This document shows positions 33,320 through 42,036 of a stretch of DNA of 64,000 nucleotides, one piece after another; position 1 is the first letter of the stretch; every line of letters begins with the position of its first letter. The notes under the pieces are model-generated. The model searched no databases, was not told where the DNA came from, and saw nothing but the letters and a program-made list of their open reading frames with translations. The position numbers and the translations under genes are program-made. The DNA comes from Candidatus Bathyarchaeota archaeon (lineage in GTDB: Archaea; Thermoproteota; Bathyarchaeia; Bathyarchaeales; Bathycorpusculaceae): NCBI GenBank assembly GCA_003164295.1, contig PLTA01000039.1, forward strand, positions 50,019 to 114,018. The letters are read 5' to 3'.

Positions 33320-33703
33320 ATGGCAATCGACAAAAAAGCTATCAAGAAAATATTTCCACATCTTTATGAGGAACTTGAAACTGGAGAAGCCAAAGTTCCG
33401 ATTAACGCAGTGCGGAAAAGCCCTGAAGCTATCGAAAATGCTGAATGTGAAGAAGAAGAGGAATTTGCGCCATCAGTTCCTCTGGACAAGTTACGCCATT
33501 TTAATCCGTCTGTTGTGGATTTCATTCGCCGATGTGACACAAATGCTCAAGCAGAAGAGATAATCGTTTACTTAGAGAAAAAATGTGAAATAACTAAAGA
33601 GTATGCTGATGAACTTCGTAGTCAACTCAAGAAGAATGGCGTAAGATGTTTTGGTCCCAAAAAAGAGGAGTACTATTACTTCAAAGAGGGCGGAATTTAT
33701 TAA
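33320..33703 (+). CDS. DUF2095 archaeal conserved protein
   Basis: A 127-residue acidic protein with features of DUF2095: FPHLYEELETGE at the N-terminus, an acidic Glu-rich linker, FNPSVVDFIRRCDTNAQAEE, and a C-terminal KKEEYYYF. The family is confined to archaea and has no known function. Its helical second half looks like a small protein-interaction domain. It lies alone between the nucleotidyltransferase and the GAPDH gene, and an AT-rich TATA-like stretch precedes it at 33295-33305. Confidence 0.82.
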   Translation: MAIDKKAIKKIFPHLYEELETGEAKVPINAVRKSPEAIENAECEEEEEFAPSVPLDKLRHFNPSVVDFIRRCDTNAQAEEIIVYLEKKCEITKEYADELRSQLKKNGVRCFGPKKEEYYYFKEGGIY

Positions 33704-33873
33704 TCATTTAAATCTCACATCTAATTAAAATTAAAGCATTCTTACTTGATTTTAAATTAACAAATCAGACTTCAAACACTAAGCGTTACTGACTATACGA
33801 TTTCCTCCTGAATCTTTGTCGGAAAATTAATAAATGGAGAGACGTTTGTACAGACTTAGTAAATGGTGATTTT

Positions 33874-34893
33874 ATGACTATCAAAGTAGGAATTAACGGA
33901 TTCGGAAGAATCGGAAGACTCCTTTACCGAGCAGCAATAGAAAAAAACGCTAATATCGATTTCATGGCAGTCAATGATCTTGCGGATGCAAAAACTAACG
34001 CTCACCTATTAAAGTACGATTCAGTTCACGGTCACTTTCCAGGAACAGTCGAAGTTCAAGGCAACGACTTAATTGTCAACGGCAAAACCCTCAAATGTGT
34101 CCAAGAAAGAGACCCAGCCAACTTGCCTTGGAAAAACCTTGGCGTATACCTGGCAGTCGAAAGTACAGGTTTATTCACAAACCGTGAAGGTGCAAGCAAA
34201 CATCTAACAGCGGGAGCAAAAAAAGTCCTTATTTCAGCACCAGCCGAAAACCCAGACGTAACAATCGTCTTAGGCGTAAACGACAAAAAATATGATCCAG
34301 AAAAACATAATATTCTGAGCAATGCAAGCTGCACGACAAACGGTTTAGCCCCAATCAGCAAAGTCTTATCAGACAACTTCGGAATAGAAAAAGCTCTAAT
34401 GACAACATGCCACAGCTACACAAACGACCAAAAAGTCCAAGACCTCGTCCACAAAGACCCACGCAGAGCACGCGCAGCAGCAATCAACATCATACCCACA
34501 AGCACAGGCGCGGCAAAAGCAATCGGCGAAGTCCTACCAAGCTGCGCTGGAAAAATGAACGGCTACTCACTACGTGTCCCAACACCAGACGTATCTATTG
34601 TTGACTTAGTTGCAGTTTTAGGCAAAGAAGTAACTAAAGCAGAAATTAATGCAGCCATGAAGAACGCAGCTGAAGGAGAACTGAAAGGAATTCTGCAATA
34701 CACTGAAGACCCCATTGTAAGCACTGATGTACTTCACAGCACATACAGCTCCGTTTTTGATGCAGGATTAACCATGGTTTTAGGCGAGAAAAGCAACTTC
34801 GTTAAAGTCTTTGCATGGTACGATAACGAATGGGGCTTTAGCAACCGCATGGTCGACTTCATCGAAATGGTCGGCAAAAAAGCCAATCTTTAA
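33874..34893 (+). CDS. gap: bacterial-type glyceraldehyde-3-phosphate dehydrogenase
   Basis: A 339-residue phosphorylating GAPDH of the bacterial/eukaryotic class I, not the archaeal type II enzyme: NGFGRIGR at the N-terminus, the catalytic Cys153 in SNASCTTN, catalytic His180 in [10 protein letters not shown], the [20 protein letters not shown] phosphate loop, and the C-terminal [11 protein letters not shown]. The Asp after the second strand (VNDLAD) favours NAD over NADP. It interconverts G3P and 1,3-bisphosphoglycerate, feeding the phosphoglycerate kinase encoded 64 nt downstream. Start ATG 33874 with GGTGA. Archaea with this form probably acquired it from bacteria. Confidence 0.95.
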   Translation: MTIKVGINGFGRIGRLLYRAAIEKNANIDFMAVNDLADAKTNAHLLKYDSVHGHFPGTVEVQGNDLIVNGKTLKCVQERDPANLPWKNLGVYLAVESTGLFTNREGASKHLTAGAKKVLISAPAENPDVTIVLGVNDKKYDPEKHNILSNASCTTNGLAPISKVLSDNFGIEKALMTTCHSYTNDQKVQDLVHKDPRRARAAAINIIPTSTGAAKAIGEVLPSCAGKMNGYSLRVPTPDVSIVDLVAVLGKEVTKAEINAAMKNAAEGELKGILQYTEDPIVSTDVLHSTYSSVFDAGLTMVLGEKSNFVKVFAWYDNEWGFSNRMVDFIEMVGKKANL

Positions 34894-34957
34894 GCAAGGA
34901 AACAAACTTAAATCCATCATTTCTTTTTCTTTTTTAAACGAACCGAGAAGGATTAAT

Positions 34958-36190
34958 ATGGCAAAATACAAAACACTTGATGATTTCGACGTTAAGAACA
35001 AGGTTGTCTTAGTAAGAGTAGACTTTAACTCAGAAATTGATCCAGAAACTAAGAATGTTACAAGCGACGTTCGAATAAAGGCACACGCAGAATCAACTCT
35101 GAAGGAACTTGCAGAGAAAGGCGCCAAAACCGTTGTTTTAGCCCATCAAGGACGAAAAGGAGACCCAGACTACACATCGCTAAAACAACATGCTGAGATT
35201 CTACAGAAAATTCTCAAATGCCCAGTAAAATACGTTGATGATCTTTTTGGTGAAAAAGCAAAAGCTGCAATCAAGGATCTGAAAAGCGGAGAAATCCTTG
35301 TTTTGGAAAACGTACGCAGTTGGGATAAAGAAACCAAAAGCATGACCCCTGAAGAAGCAAGCAAGACAGAATTAATTCAGAATTTAGCACCGCTAGCAGA
35401 TTTATTTGTTAACGATGCTTTTGCTGCTGCACACCGCGGACACGTTTCAATGGTTGGGTTTACAGCGGTTTTGCCAAGCGCTGCCGGGCGCATCATGGAA
35501 CGTGAATTGAAATCTCTTAGTAAAGCATTGGAGAAGCCTGAGAAGCCATCGGTTTATGTTATGGGTGGAGCAAAAGCCGACGATAGCCTTGAAATTAGCA
35601 AGTATGTTTTGGGTAACGGCATTGCGGATTATGTGCTTACTGGCGGTGTAACTGGCCAATTATTTCTTGCAGCAAAAGGCAGTGACCTCGGCAAGGGAAA
35701 CATGAGTTTTCTTGCCAAGAAAGAACTCACAGGTTTAATCCCGGGAATAAAAGCGTTAATTGATCAATTCGGCGAAAAGGTAGTTGTTCCGATCGATTTC
35801 GCTTTGGAAGTAAACGGTAAACGTACAGAAATTTCAATCAATAAACTGCCAACAGAAAATAGCATTATGGATATAGGCTCTAAGACCGTCGAAAAATACT
35901 CAAGGATAATTGCAACGGCAAAATCTATAGTTGTAAGCGGACCAATGGGAGTTTACGAAAACAAAGAATTCAACCAAGGCACCAAAGGAGTCTTCGAAGC
36001 AATAGCAAACAGCAAAGCGTTTAGCCTCGCAGGCGGCGGAAACACCATTGCAGCCATACAAGAATACGGCTTAACCAAGAAAATCAGCTACATAAGCACA
36101 GCAGGCGGAGCACTCATTGAATTTCTAATGGGCAAAAAACTCCCGGGTGTAGTTGCATTGGAAAATGCTGTAACAACGAAAAAAATCTAG
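34958..36190 (+). CDS. pgk: phosphoglycerate kinase
   Basis: A 410-residue phosphoglycerate kinase of the archaeal type. N-domain: VRVDFNSEIDP, HQGRKGDPDYTSL with its basic substrate loop, ENVRSWDKE and a Arg-Gly-His turn. C-domain: VMGGAKADDSLEI nucleotide loop, GPMGVYENKEF and AGGGNTIAAIQ. It transfers phosphate between 1,3-bisphosphoglycerate and ADP. The open frame extends upstream to 34811, inside gap, but ATG 34958 is the family start and has GAGAAGGA just before it. Together with gap it makes a two-gene operon. Confidence 0.95.
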   Translation: MAKYKTLDDFDVKNKVVLVRVDFNSEIDPETKNVTSDVRIKAHAESTLKELAEKGAKTVVLAHQGRKGDPDYTSLKQHAEILQKILKCPVKYVDDLFGEKAKAAIKDLKSGEILVLENVRSWDKETKSMTPEEASKTELIQNLAPLADLFVNDAFAAAHRGHVSMVGFTAVLPSAAGRIMERELKSLSKALEKPEKPSVYVMGGAKADDSLEISKYVLGNGIADYVLTGGVTGQLFLAAKGSDLGKGNMSFLAKKELTGLIPGIKALIDQFGEKVVVPIDFALEVNGKRTEISINKLPTENSIMDIGSKTVEKYSRIIATAKSIVVSGPMGVYENKEFNQGTKGVFEAIANSKAFSLAGGGNTIAAIQEYGLTKKISYISTAGGALIEFLMGKKLPGVVALENAVTTKKI

Positions 36191-36335
36191 CCCCTTTTTC
36201 ATTTTTTAACTTCTTCACATTTCAATATGAAAAATGGCTTTTTATTTCGGAATTGAATGGATTTAATTTAGAAATCAAACTAAATTGCTTTAAATTTATA
36301 ACTGACCTGTTAACTTCATTACTGGACGTTTAATC

Positions 36336-38138
36336 ATGACACGAATCGCCGTACTTAACGAAGACAAGTGCAAAGTCAAAAAATGCAATTTGCTCTGCGT
36401 TAGCTTTTGCCCTATGGTGCGTAGCCGAGTTGAAGCAATCAGGGTTGAAAGAAACAAAGCGGTCATAGCAGAAACTCTTTGCAGTGGCTGTGGCATCTGC
36501 GTGAAAAAATGTCCGTTCAAAGCCATAAACATCGTTAACCTCCCTGATGAGTTGGAAAAAGATTGCAGCCACCGTTTTAGCGCAAACAGTTTCAAACTTT
36601 TCCGGTTACCTATGCCTTCGCCAGGAACAGTGTTGGGTTTACTTGGTCAAAATGGCATTGGAAAAACTACAACGCTCAAGGTGTTTTCAGGAGAAATCAA
36701 GCCAAACCTTGGCAAATACGATGATCCGCCTGATTGGCCTGAGATTATTCAGTATTATCGGGGATCAAGTCTTCAAGATTACTTCCAAAAGATGAGTGAG
36801 AAAAAACTCAAGGTCAGCAGCAAACCCCAATATGTGGACAAAATCCCTAAGGCGGTTGCGGGTAAAGTCGGAGATTTGCTTGAAAAAGTTGATGAAAGAA
36901 AACAACTTGACTCGCTTGCTAAAGAGTTTGAGCTCACAAAGATTTGGGATAGACCTTTAGATGTGTTAAGCGGAGGCGAACTTCAGCGTGTGGCAGTTGC
37001 AGCAGCACTTAGTCGTGATGCTGATGTTTACCTTTTCGATGAGCCATCAAGCTACTTAGACGTCAAGCAGAGGCTTGTGGTGGCAAAAACGATTCGCGGC
37101 CTCAAAGAACAGCAAAAAACAATAATCGTAGCCGAACACGACTTAGCAATAATCGACTACTTGTCCGACCAAATTTGCCTGTTCTACGGAGAACCAGGCG
37201 TTTATGGTGTTGTATCTCATGTGCATGGCGTCCGAACAGGGATTAATATTTACTTGCAAGGCTACATTCCAGATGAAAACATAATGTTCCGAAAAGAGTC
37301 TATAGTTTTTCACGAGAAACCACCCACAGCAGGCACCAACCTAGGCGAACCATTGCTAAAATGGGACAGCATGACGAAAACTTTCAAAGGCTTCAAACTA
37401 ACCATTGAGCCAGGCGAAATTTTACGGGGCGAAATCATCGGCATTCTGGGACCCAACGGGATTGGAAAAACAACATTCGTAAAGATACTTGCGGGTTTAG
37501 AGGAGACTGATGATAAAAGAAAACTTGGCGAGTTAACTGTAAGCTACAAGCCCCAGTACATAGCTCCCGATTATGTGGGCACTGTCGGAGAACTTTTAAT
37601 GAGCGTTGCAAAAGACAACTTTACGTCCAGTTGGTACAAAACTGAAATTGCGCAGCCACTAAGGCTTCAGGTTCTAATGGAGAGGAATGTAATGGAGCTT
37701 AGCGGCGGCGAGCTACAAAAGGTTGCTATCGCGGCTTGTCTTAGCCGTAAAACCGATTTGTTCCTTCTTGATGAACCAAGTGCATATTTAGATGTTGAAG
37801 AACGCCTTAACATGGCTAAAACGCTGCGCAGAGTTGTGGAAGCACATGGGATACCCGCATTTGTAGTTGAACATGACGTGGTAACCCAAGACTTCATAGC
37901 TGACCGACTTATGGTTTTCAACGGCGAACCAGGCGTAAGTGGCTTAGCTAATCCGCCAACTAGCCTACGAAAAGGCATGAATACGTTCCTTAAAGAAATG
38001 AATATCACTTTCCGACGAGACCCAGCCACAATGCGGCCCAGAGTAAACAAAGAATCATCTCAGATGGATATGTTCCAAAAAGGAATCGGCGAATACTACT
38101 ACACCAAAACGACAAAGCCAGAACCAACCAAAAAATAA
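36336..38138 (+). CDS. abce1: ABCE1/RLI ribosome recycling ATPase
   Basis: A 600-residue ABCE1 (Rli1) homologue that splits the 70S ribosome after termination. The N-terminal ferredoxin-like domain has two cluster motifs (CKVKKCNLLCVSFCP and CSGCGICVKKCP); two ABC domains follow, with Walker A GQNGIGKTT (near 105) and GPNGIGKTT (near 372), signature LSGGELQ in each, and Walker B DEPSSYLD and DEPSAYLD. Length and domain order are standard. A TATA-like TTTAAATTTATA lies about 35-46 nt upstream of ATG 36336. It is an essential single-copy archaeal gene and a good phylogenetic marker. Confidence 0.97.
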   Translation: MTRIAVLNEDKCKVKKCNLLCVSFCPMVRSRVEAIRVERNKAVIAETLCSGCGICVKKCPFKAINIVNLPDELEKDCSHRFSANSFKLFRLPMPSPGTVLGLLGQNGIGKTTTLKVFSGEIKPNLGKYDDPPDWPEIIQYYRGSSLQDYFQKMSEKKLKVSSKPQYVDKIPKAVAGKVGDLLEKVDERKQLDSLAKEFELTKIWDRPLDVLSGGELQRVAVAAALSRDADVYLFDEPSSYLDVKQRLVVAKTIRGLKEQQKTIIVAEHDLAIIDYLSDQICLFYGEPGVYGVVSHVHGVRTGINIYLQGYIPDENIMFRKESIVFHEKPPTAGTNLGEPLLKWDSMTKTFKGFKLTIEPGEILRGEIIGILGPNGIGKTTFVKILAGLEETDDKRKLGELTVSYKPQYIAPDYVGTVGELLMSVAKDNFTSSWYKTEIAQPLRLQVLMERNVMELSGGELQKVAIAACLSRKTDLFLLDEPSAYLDVEERLNMAKTLRRVVEAHGIPAFVVEHDVVTQDFIADRLMVFNGEPGVSGLANPPTSLRKGMNTFLKEMNITFRRDPATMRPRVNKESSQMDMFQKGIGEYYYTKTTKPEPTKK

Positions 38139-38327
38139 TCATTAAAAAATCCACTTTTCCATTAACAAATAGACATTTTTATTTAAAAATTTACCATTTC
38201 CCTAGCTATTGCAGGTTTTGGAAATCTATGGTTTTATTCTTAGAGTGCAGTTAACTTAAAGAACAAGCAACAAATATACTAAGAACTCGCAAGAATAAAA
38301 AAACGGGGAAATGGGTGTAAGCAGCAA

Positions 38328-39854
38328 GTGGCTCAAGCAACCTTCGAAGAAATTAGTGCGTCTGATTTTTTTTACAGAAATAGAGACATTGCAGGCTTAA
38401 CGAATCCTTCACGCGCCATATTCGTTGCTATACGAGAAATTGTTGAAAACTCCTTAGATGCTGCAGAGAGCCAAAAAATCACGCCTGACATTTACGTTCG
38501 CTTATCGTATGAAGGAGAAGCTACCAAAGAAACCCAAATTTACAAACTCAGGGTAGAAGACAACGGAAGCGGAATTCAACCAAGGTTTATTCCTTCTGCT
38601 TTTGGCCAAGTGCTTTATGGTAGCAAATACAAACTTAAACAGACAAGAGGTACTTTTGGCTTAGGCGGAAAAATGGCGGTGCTTTATGGGCAAGTCACAA
38701 CTCATCAAGCAGTCTACGTAACTTCTTCTACAGGTCAAGAAAAAATTTATAGTTTCAAATTAATGATTGACATCCAAAGAAACCGGCCAATAATTCTCGA
38801 CCGCAAAGTCCTAATTAATAAAGATAATTGGCGCGGAACCATCGTTGAATTCACTCTTGAAGGCGACTATCTCCGAGCTATGCCAAAAATTCTTGATTAT
38901 TTTAAGCAAACCGCTATGGTAAATCCATATGCAAATTTAACTTTTGTTGATCCCAAAGGTAGACTATATAAGTTTACCCGGGGCACCTCAACGATGCCTG
39001 AACCGCCCACAGAAATACTTCCACATCCATACGGTGTTGATGTAGAACTGCTCCAACGTTTGATCCAAATTACAACTTTCAATAACATGTCTGATTTTTT
39101 AAAAGGACATTTTCACCGAGTCGGAGAAATAACAGCGCAAAAATTCTTGGAATTCAGCCAACTAAGCCCCACCAAGAATCCAAAGAAGCTTTCACATGAA
39201 GAAATAGTTCGGTTAATGCAGAACTTGAAGAAGTACAAGGATTTCTTGCCTCCAGACGCAAGTTGCCTCTCACCATTAGGCGAAGATTTACTCAGGGCAG
39301 GTGTTATGAAAGAGTTAAACCCTGAATACCTAGTCGTTCACCAACGTAAACCATCCACTTATGCAGGGCACCCATTCATCGTTGAAATGGCAATCGCCTA
39401 TGGCGGCGGAGTTCCGAAAAGAGGCACATTTGTAATTTACCGCTTCGCCAACAAAATCCCATTACTCTATGACGAGGCAAGCGACGTTTCTTACCGCGTT
39501 ATTTCAGCCATGAATTGGCGACGCTACAAAGTTGCCCCTGACATGCCCATCGCCATTGTCATTCACATTTGCAGCACAAAAGTGCCCTACAAAACAGTTG
39601 GAAAAGAATTCATCGCAGACCGCCCCGAAGTGCGACGTGAAGAGGCAAATGCTCTACGTGAAGTTGCACGGCAGCTTCAGCATTTCTTGTCACGCCAAGA
39701 GCACGTACACATGGAGAAGAAACGTCTGGGAATCTTCAGCAAGTACCTGCCTAAAATCGCAGAGTTCTCTGCAACCTTGGCTGGAGAAAAGCGTATTCCA
39801 GATATTGAAAAACTATTGAAGAGTGTGCAAAAGTATGGCTCAGAAGAAAGCTAA
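38328..39854 (+). CDS. top6B: DNA topoisomerase VI subunit B
   Basis: A 508-residue Top6B, the ATPase of the type IIB topoisomerase that relaxes and decatenates DNA. The GHKL fold shows the Glu-Asn-Ser-Leu-Asp-Ala N box, DNGSGIQ G1 box, and GTFGLGGKMA lid; a helix-two-turn-helix and the transducer domain with the switch Lys (STKVPYKTVGKE) follow. The start is GTG 38328 with GGGTG upstream. The downstream top6A start lies inside its last 20 nt, so the subunits are translationally coupled. Confidence 0.96.
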   Translation: MAQATFEEISASDFFYRNRDIAGLTNPSRAIFVAIREIVENSLDAAESQKITPDIYVRLSYEGEATKETQIYKLRVEDNGSGIQPRFIPSAFGQVLYGSKYKLKQTRGTFGLGGKMAVLYGQVTTHQAVYVTSSTGQEKIYSFKLMIDIQRNRPIILDRKVLINKDNWRGTIVEFTLEGDYLRAMPKILDYFKQTAMVNPYANLTFVDPKGRLYKFTRGTSTMPEPPTEILPHPYGVDVELLQRLIQITTFNNMSDFLKGHFHRVGEITAQKFLEFSQLSPTKNPKKLSHEEIVRLMQNLKKYKDFLPPDASCLSPLGEDLLRAGVMKELNPEYLVVHQRKPSTYAGHPFIVEMAIAYGGGVPKRGTFVIYRFANKIPLLYDEASDVSYRVISAMNWRRYKVAPDMPIAIVIHICSTKVPYKTVGKEFIADRPEVRREEANALREVARQLQHFLSRQEHVHMEKKRLGIFSKYLPKIAEFSATLAGEKRIPDIEKLLKSVQKYGSEES

Positions 39855-40935
39855 GATACTTGAAAGACAAAACGAAGTCATCAATGGTCTTCATGAATTC
39901 GGCAGCAGAATCTACAGTCAGCTAGATCAAGGCGTTTTTCCAACTATTGAAATGCCAAGCCGCGGCACCGACAACATCGCTTATGACCCAACTCTTCGAC
40001 AGTACATTCTAGGCGAAAGAAACGTCAGCAGAAGCGCCCGCAACATTCGACACATCAAACCCTTCACACAGCTCGCGTGGTGTGCCATGTTTAGCAATGA
40101 ATTAACCACCAAACGTAAAACCTCAACCTTAAGAGACGTTTACTACTCGGCGCAAGCCTACGAAATGACCTTCACAGACCAACAGGAATCAAACAACATA
40201 ATCACTGACCTAGAAACGTTAACAGGTTTTGCCCGAGAAGACTTTCACATTTTTCCAGAAGAACGTAGCGCAATCTTTGGCGACTTAGACATCGGCTACA
40301 CAGTTCCCGGTTACGAAGGAAAAACGTTGAATTTAACCAGCCACCCAGACGGGGTGCTAATTGGTCCAGCTTTAACTTCATCCGAACTCATTAACACCCG
40401 CGCCGACAAAGTCATCGCCATCGAAAAAGGAGCCCTCTTCACAAGATTCATAGAAGAAAACGTACACAACAAACATCATGCGTTGCTGATCTCGTGCGGC
40501 GGACAAGCGCCAAGACAAACCCGCAGTTTCATCCGACGACTTCACGATGAATTGAACCTGCCAGTTTACATTCTGACTGATGGCGACCCATGGGGCATGC
40601 ACATTGCACAAGTCATCATTTCGGGCTCAGCCAACGCGGCACACCTACGGGAGCTAAATACACCCGACGCAGTTTGGAGCGGAGTGTGGGCAAGCGACAT
40701 AGTAGAGTACAAACTGCCAACCGACCCATTAGACGAAGTCGACATCAAACGCCTGTACGAGCTGGCTAAAGATCCAAGATACCAAAATGACCCCATCTGG
40801 CAAAAAGAAATAAAATTGTTTTTAAAAATTAAGAAGAAGGCGGAACAGGAAGCTTTCAGTCGATATGGATTAACATATATTGTGGACGAGTATTTGCCAA
40901 CTAAACTTGAACCGCCAGCTGAAAAGAAAAAGTAA
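39835..40935 (+). CDS. top6A: DNA topoisomerase VI subunit A (Spo11-like)
   Basis: A 366-residue Top6A, the DNA-cutting subunit. The winged-helix CAP domain holds the catalytic Tyr in TLRDVYYSAQ, and the Toprim domain has Glu in VIAIEKGALF and Asp-x-Asp in ILTDGDPWGMH. It forms an A2B2 heterotetramer with Top6B and makes two-nucleotide staggered double-strand cuts. The frame opens at 39823, but ATG 39835 gives the family N-terminus. It overlaps top6B in another frame. Confidence 0.96.
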   Translation: MAQKKAKILERQNEVINGLHEFGSRIYSQLDQGVFPTIEMPSRGTDNIAYDPTLRQYILGERNVSRSARNIRHIKPFTQLAWCAMFSNELTTKRKTSTLRDVYYSAQAYEMTFTDQQESNNIITDLETLTGFAREDFHIFPEERSAIFGDLDIGYTVPGYEGKTLNLTSHPDGVLIGPALTSSELINTRADKVIAIEKGALFTRFIEENVHNKHHALLISCGGQAPRQTRSFIRRLHDELNLPVYILTDGDPWGMHIAQVIISGSANAAHLRELNTPDAVWSGVWASDIVEYKLPTDPLDEVDIKRLYELAKDPRYQNDPIWQKEIKLFLKIKKKAEQEAFSRYGLTYIVDEYLPTKLEPPAEKKK

Positions 40936-41030
40936 AATTTAAATTTTTTCTTCTCTTAAAAAATAAAGTGTCAGGCTAAACAATATCGTGCGAAAGCATC
41001 AAATTTGGCGTGAAGAACTAAAAGCTAAAG

Positions 41031-41279
41031 CTAAGAGCGGTTTGCCGCCTTTGCCTCAATAGGCTTTTCTGTTCTGTCTAAATTTGGTTGTTTTTTTCCG
41101 CATTCAGGACAAAATTTTGAGGCAGCAGGGATTCTGGTTTGGCATTTGGGACAGATTTTAAGTAATATTGGTTGATGCAACGGAGTGCCGCAGAAATTAC
41201 AGTAGTTAGAGAACGAAGTGACTTGCGAACCACAATTTGGACACTTCAAATATTGAGTGTAAATTGGAACTGGAGCCAT
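41031..41279 (-). CDS. double zinc-ribbon protein
   Basis: An 82-residue protein with two zinc ribbons: CPNCGSQVTSFSNYCNFCG (residues 13-31) and CPKCQ...FCPECG (about 43-62), followed by a basic tail. Such small archaeal ribbons usually mediate protein or nucleic-acid contacts; no function can be assigned. The start is ATG 41279. It converges with top6A and diverges from the TRAM gene. Confidence 0.83.
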   Translation of the reverse strand: MAPVPIYTQYLKCPNCGSQVTSFSNYCNFCGTPLHQPILLKICPKCQTRIPAASKFCPECGKKQPNLDRTEKPIEAKAANRS

Positions 41280-41430
41280 AATAAAAGCAGAAAGAATAGT
41301 TTAACACCACATTAAATTATGCGTTGCTTGCTTTTTTATTTTATGTGAATATTTCCAAAAATGGTTAGGACAAAACACTTATGCTTCTCAAGTACAATAC
41401 GTTATAACAATTAAATCGTAAACGAGGAAG

Positions 41431-41680
41431 ATGCACTTTTAGCCCAAAAAAACGAGCTCCAAGAAATGCCAAAAACCGAGGCAGAGGAATCGATTACCCA
41501 TTTGAAATAGGAGACGAATACGAAGTAGATATTTCAGAAATGAGTCCAAATGGGGAAGGTATTGCAAAAATCAAAGGTTTCCCTGTATTCATCGGCAACG
41601 CAAAACTCAACACACATGTAAAAGTAAAAATAACAAAGATAATCAGCGGTTGTGCAGACGCCGAAATAATTCCCCAGTAG
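41431..41680 (+). CDS. TRAM-domain RNA-binding protein, start region frame-disrupted
   Basis: From about 41443 one open frame encodes a small TRAM protein: a basic N-terminus (SPKKRAPRNAKNRGRG) then the TRAM barrel with YPFEIGDEYEVDISEMSP, GEGIAKIKGFPVFIGNAKL and VKVKITKIISGCADAEI. Archaeal stand-alone TRAM proteins of about 70-85 residues act as RNA chaperones, often cold-induced. In this frame no ATG, GTG or TTG lies before the domain; ATG 41431 is in the adjacent frame and stops at once. Losing one T from TTTT (41437-41440) would join ATG 41431 to the domain, giving 82 residues. Sequencing error or an unusual start are both possible. A TATA-like TTATAAC lies near 41402. Confidence 0.7.
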
Positions 41681-42036
41681 TTAGTATTGAAAACTTTAGT
41701 TTCAAAACATATAACTTTTTTATTAAAATCGGGCAATCATTTGATTTTTAACCTAAATGGTTCAATTCAATCTTTGAATTTACTTTCTTTTCAGAAAAGC
41801 CAGAATTGTTCTATCAACTTGAAACAGATGGAATATGCATAATTCTTTATTTAAACTTAATCAAAATTGAAAACGCCTTTCATGCAGTACATTAGGTGGA
41901 GGTTTAACCCGAAAATGACTGAGTTTCTATCTTTGTCCAAGTTTTCTGAAAGACACTAAATAAGTACCTAGTCCAAATATTTTCGAAAGATTTTTAAAAA
42001 TTAAAAAAAGGGAAAAGTTGTTTTGTTTTCTTTGTT
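41681..42036. other. intergenic region, no gene seen
   Basis: A 356-nt AT-rich gap between the convergent TRAM gene and the large surface protein gene. T-runs at 41716-41722 (plus) and A-runs near 41996-42007 (T-runs on minus) could terminate both transcripts. GGTGGAGG near 41897 is followed only by a 14-codon frame, so I call no gene. Confidence 0.5.

Noticed and set aside
34811..34957. Upstream extension of pgk into gap
   Set aside because: It is out of frame with gap, has no PGK similarity, and ATG 34958 has a proper ribosome binding site.
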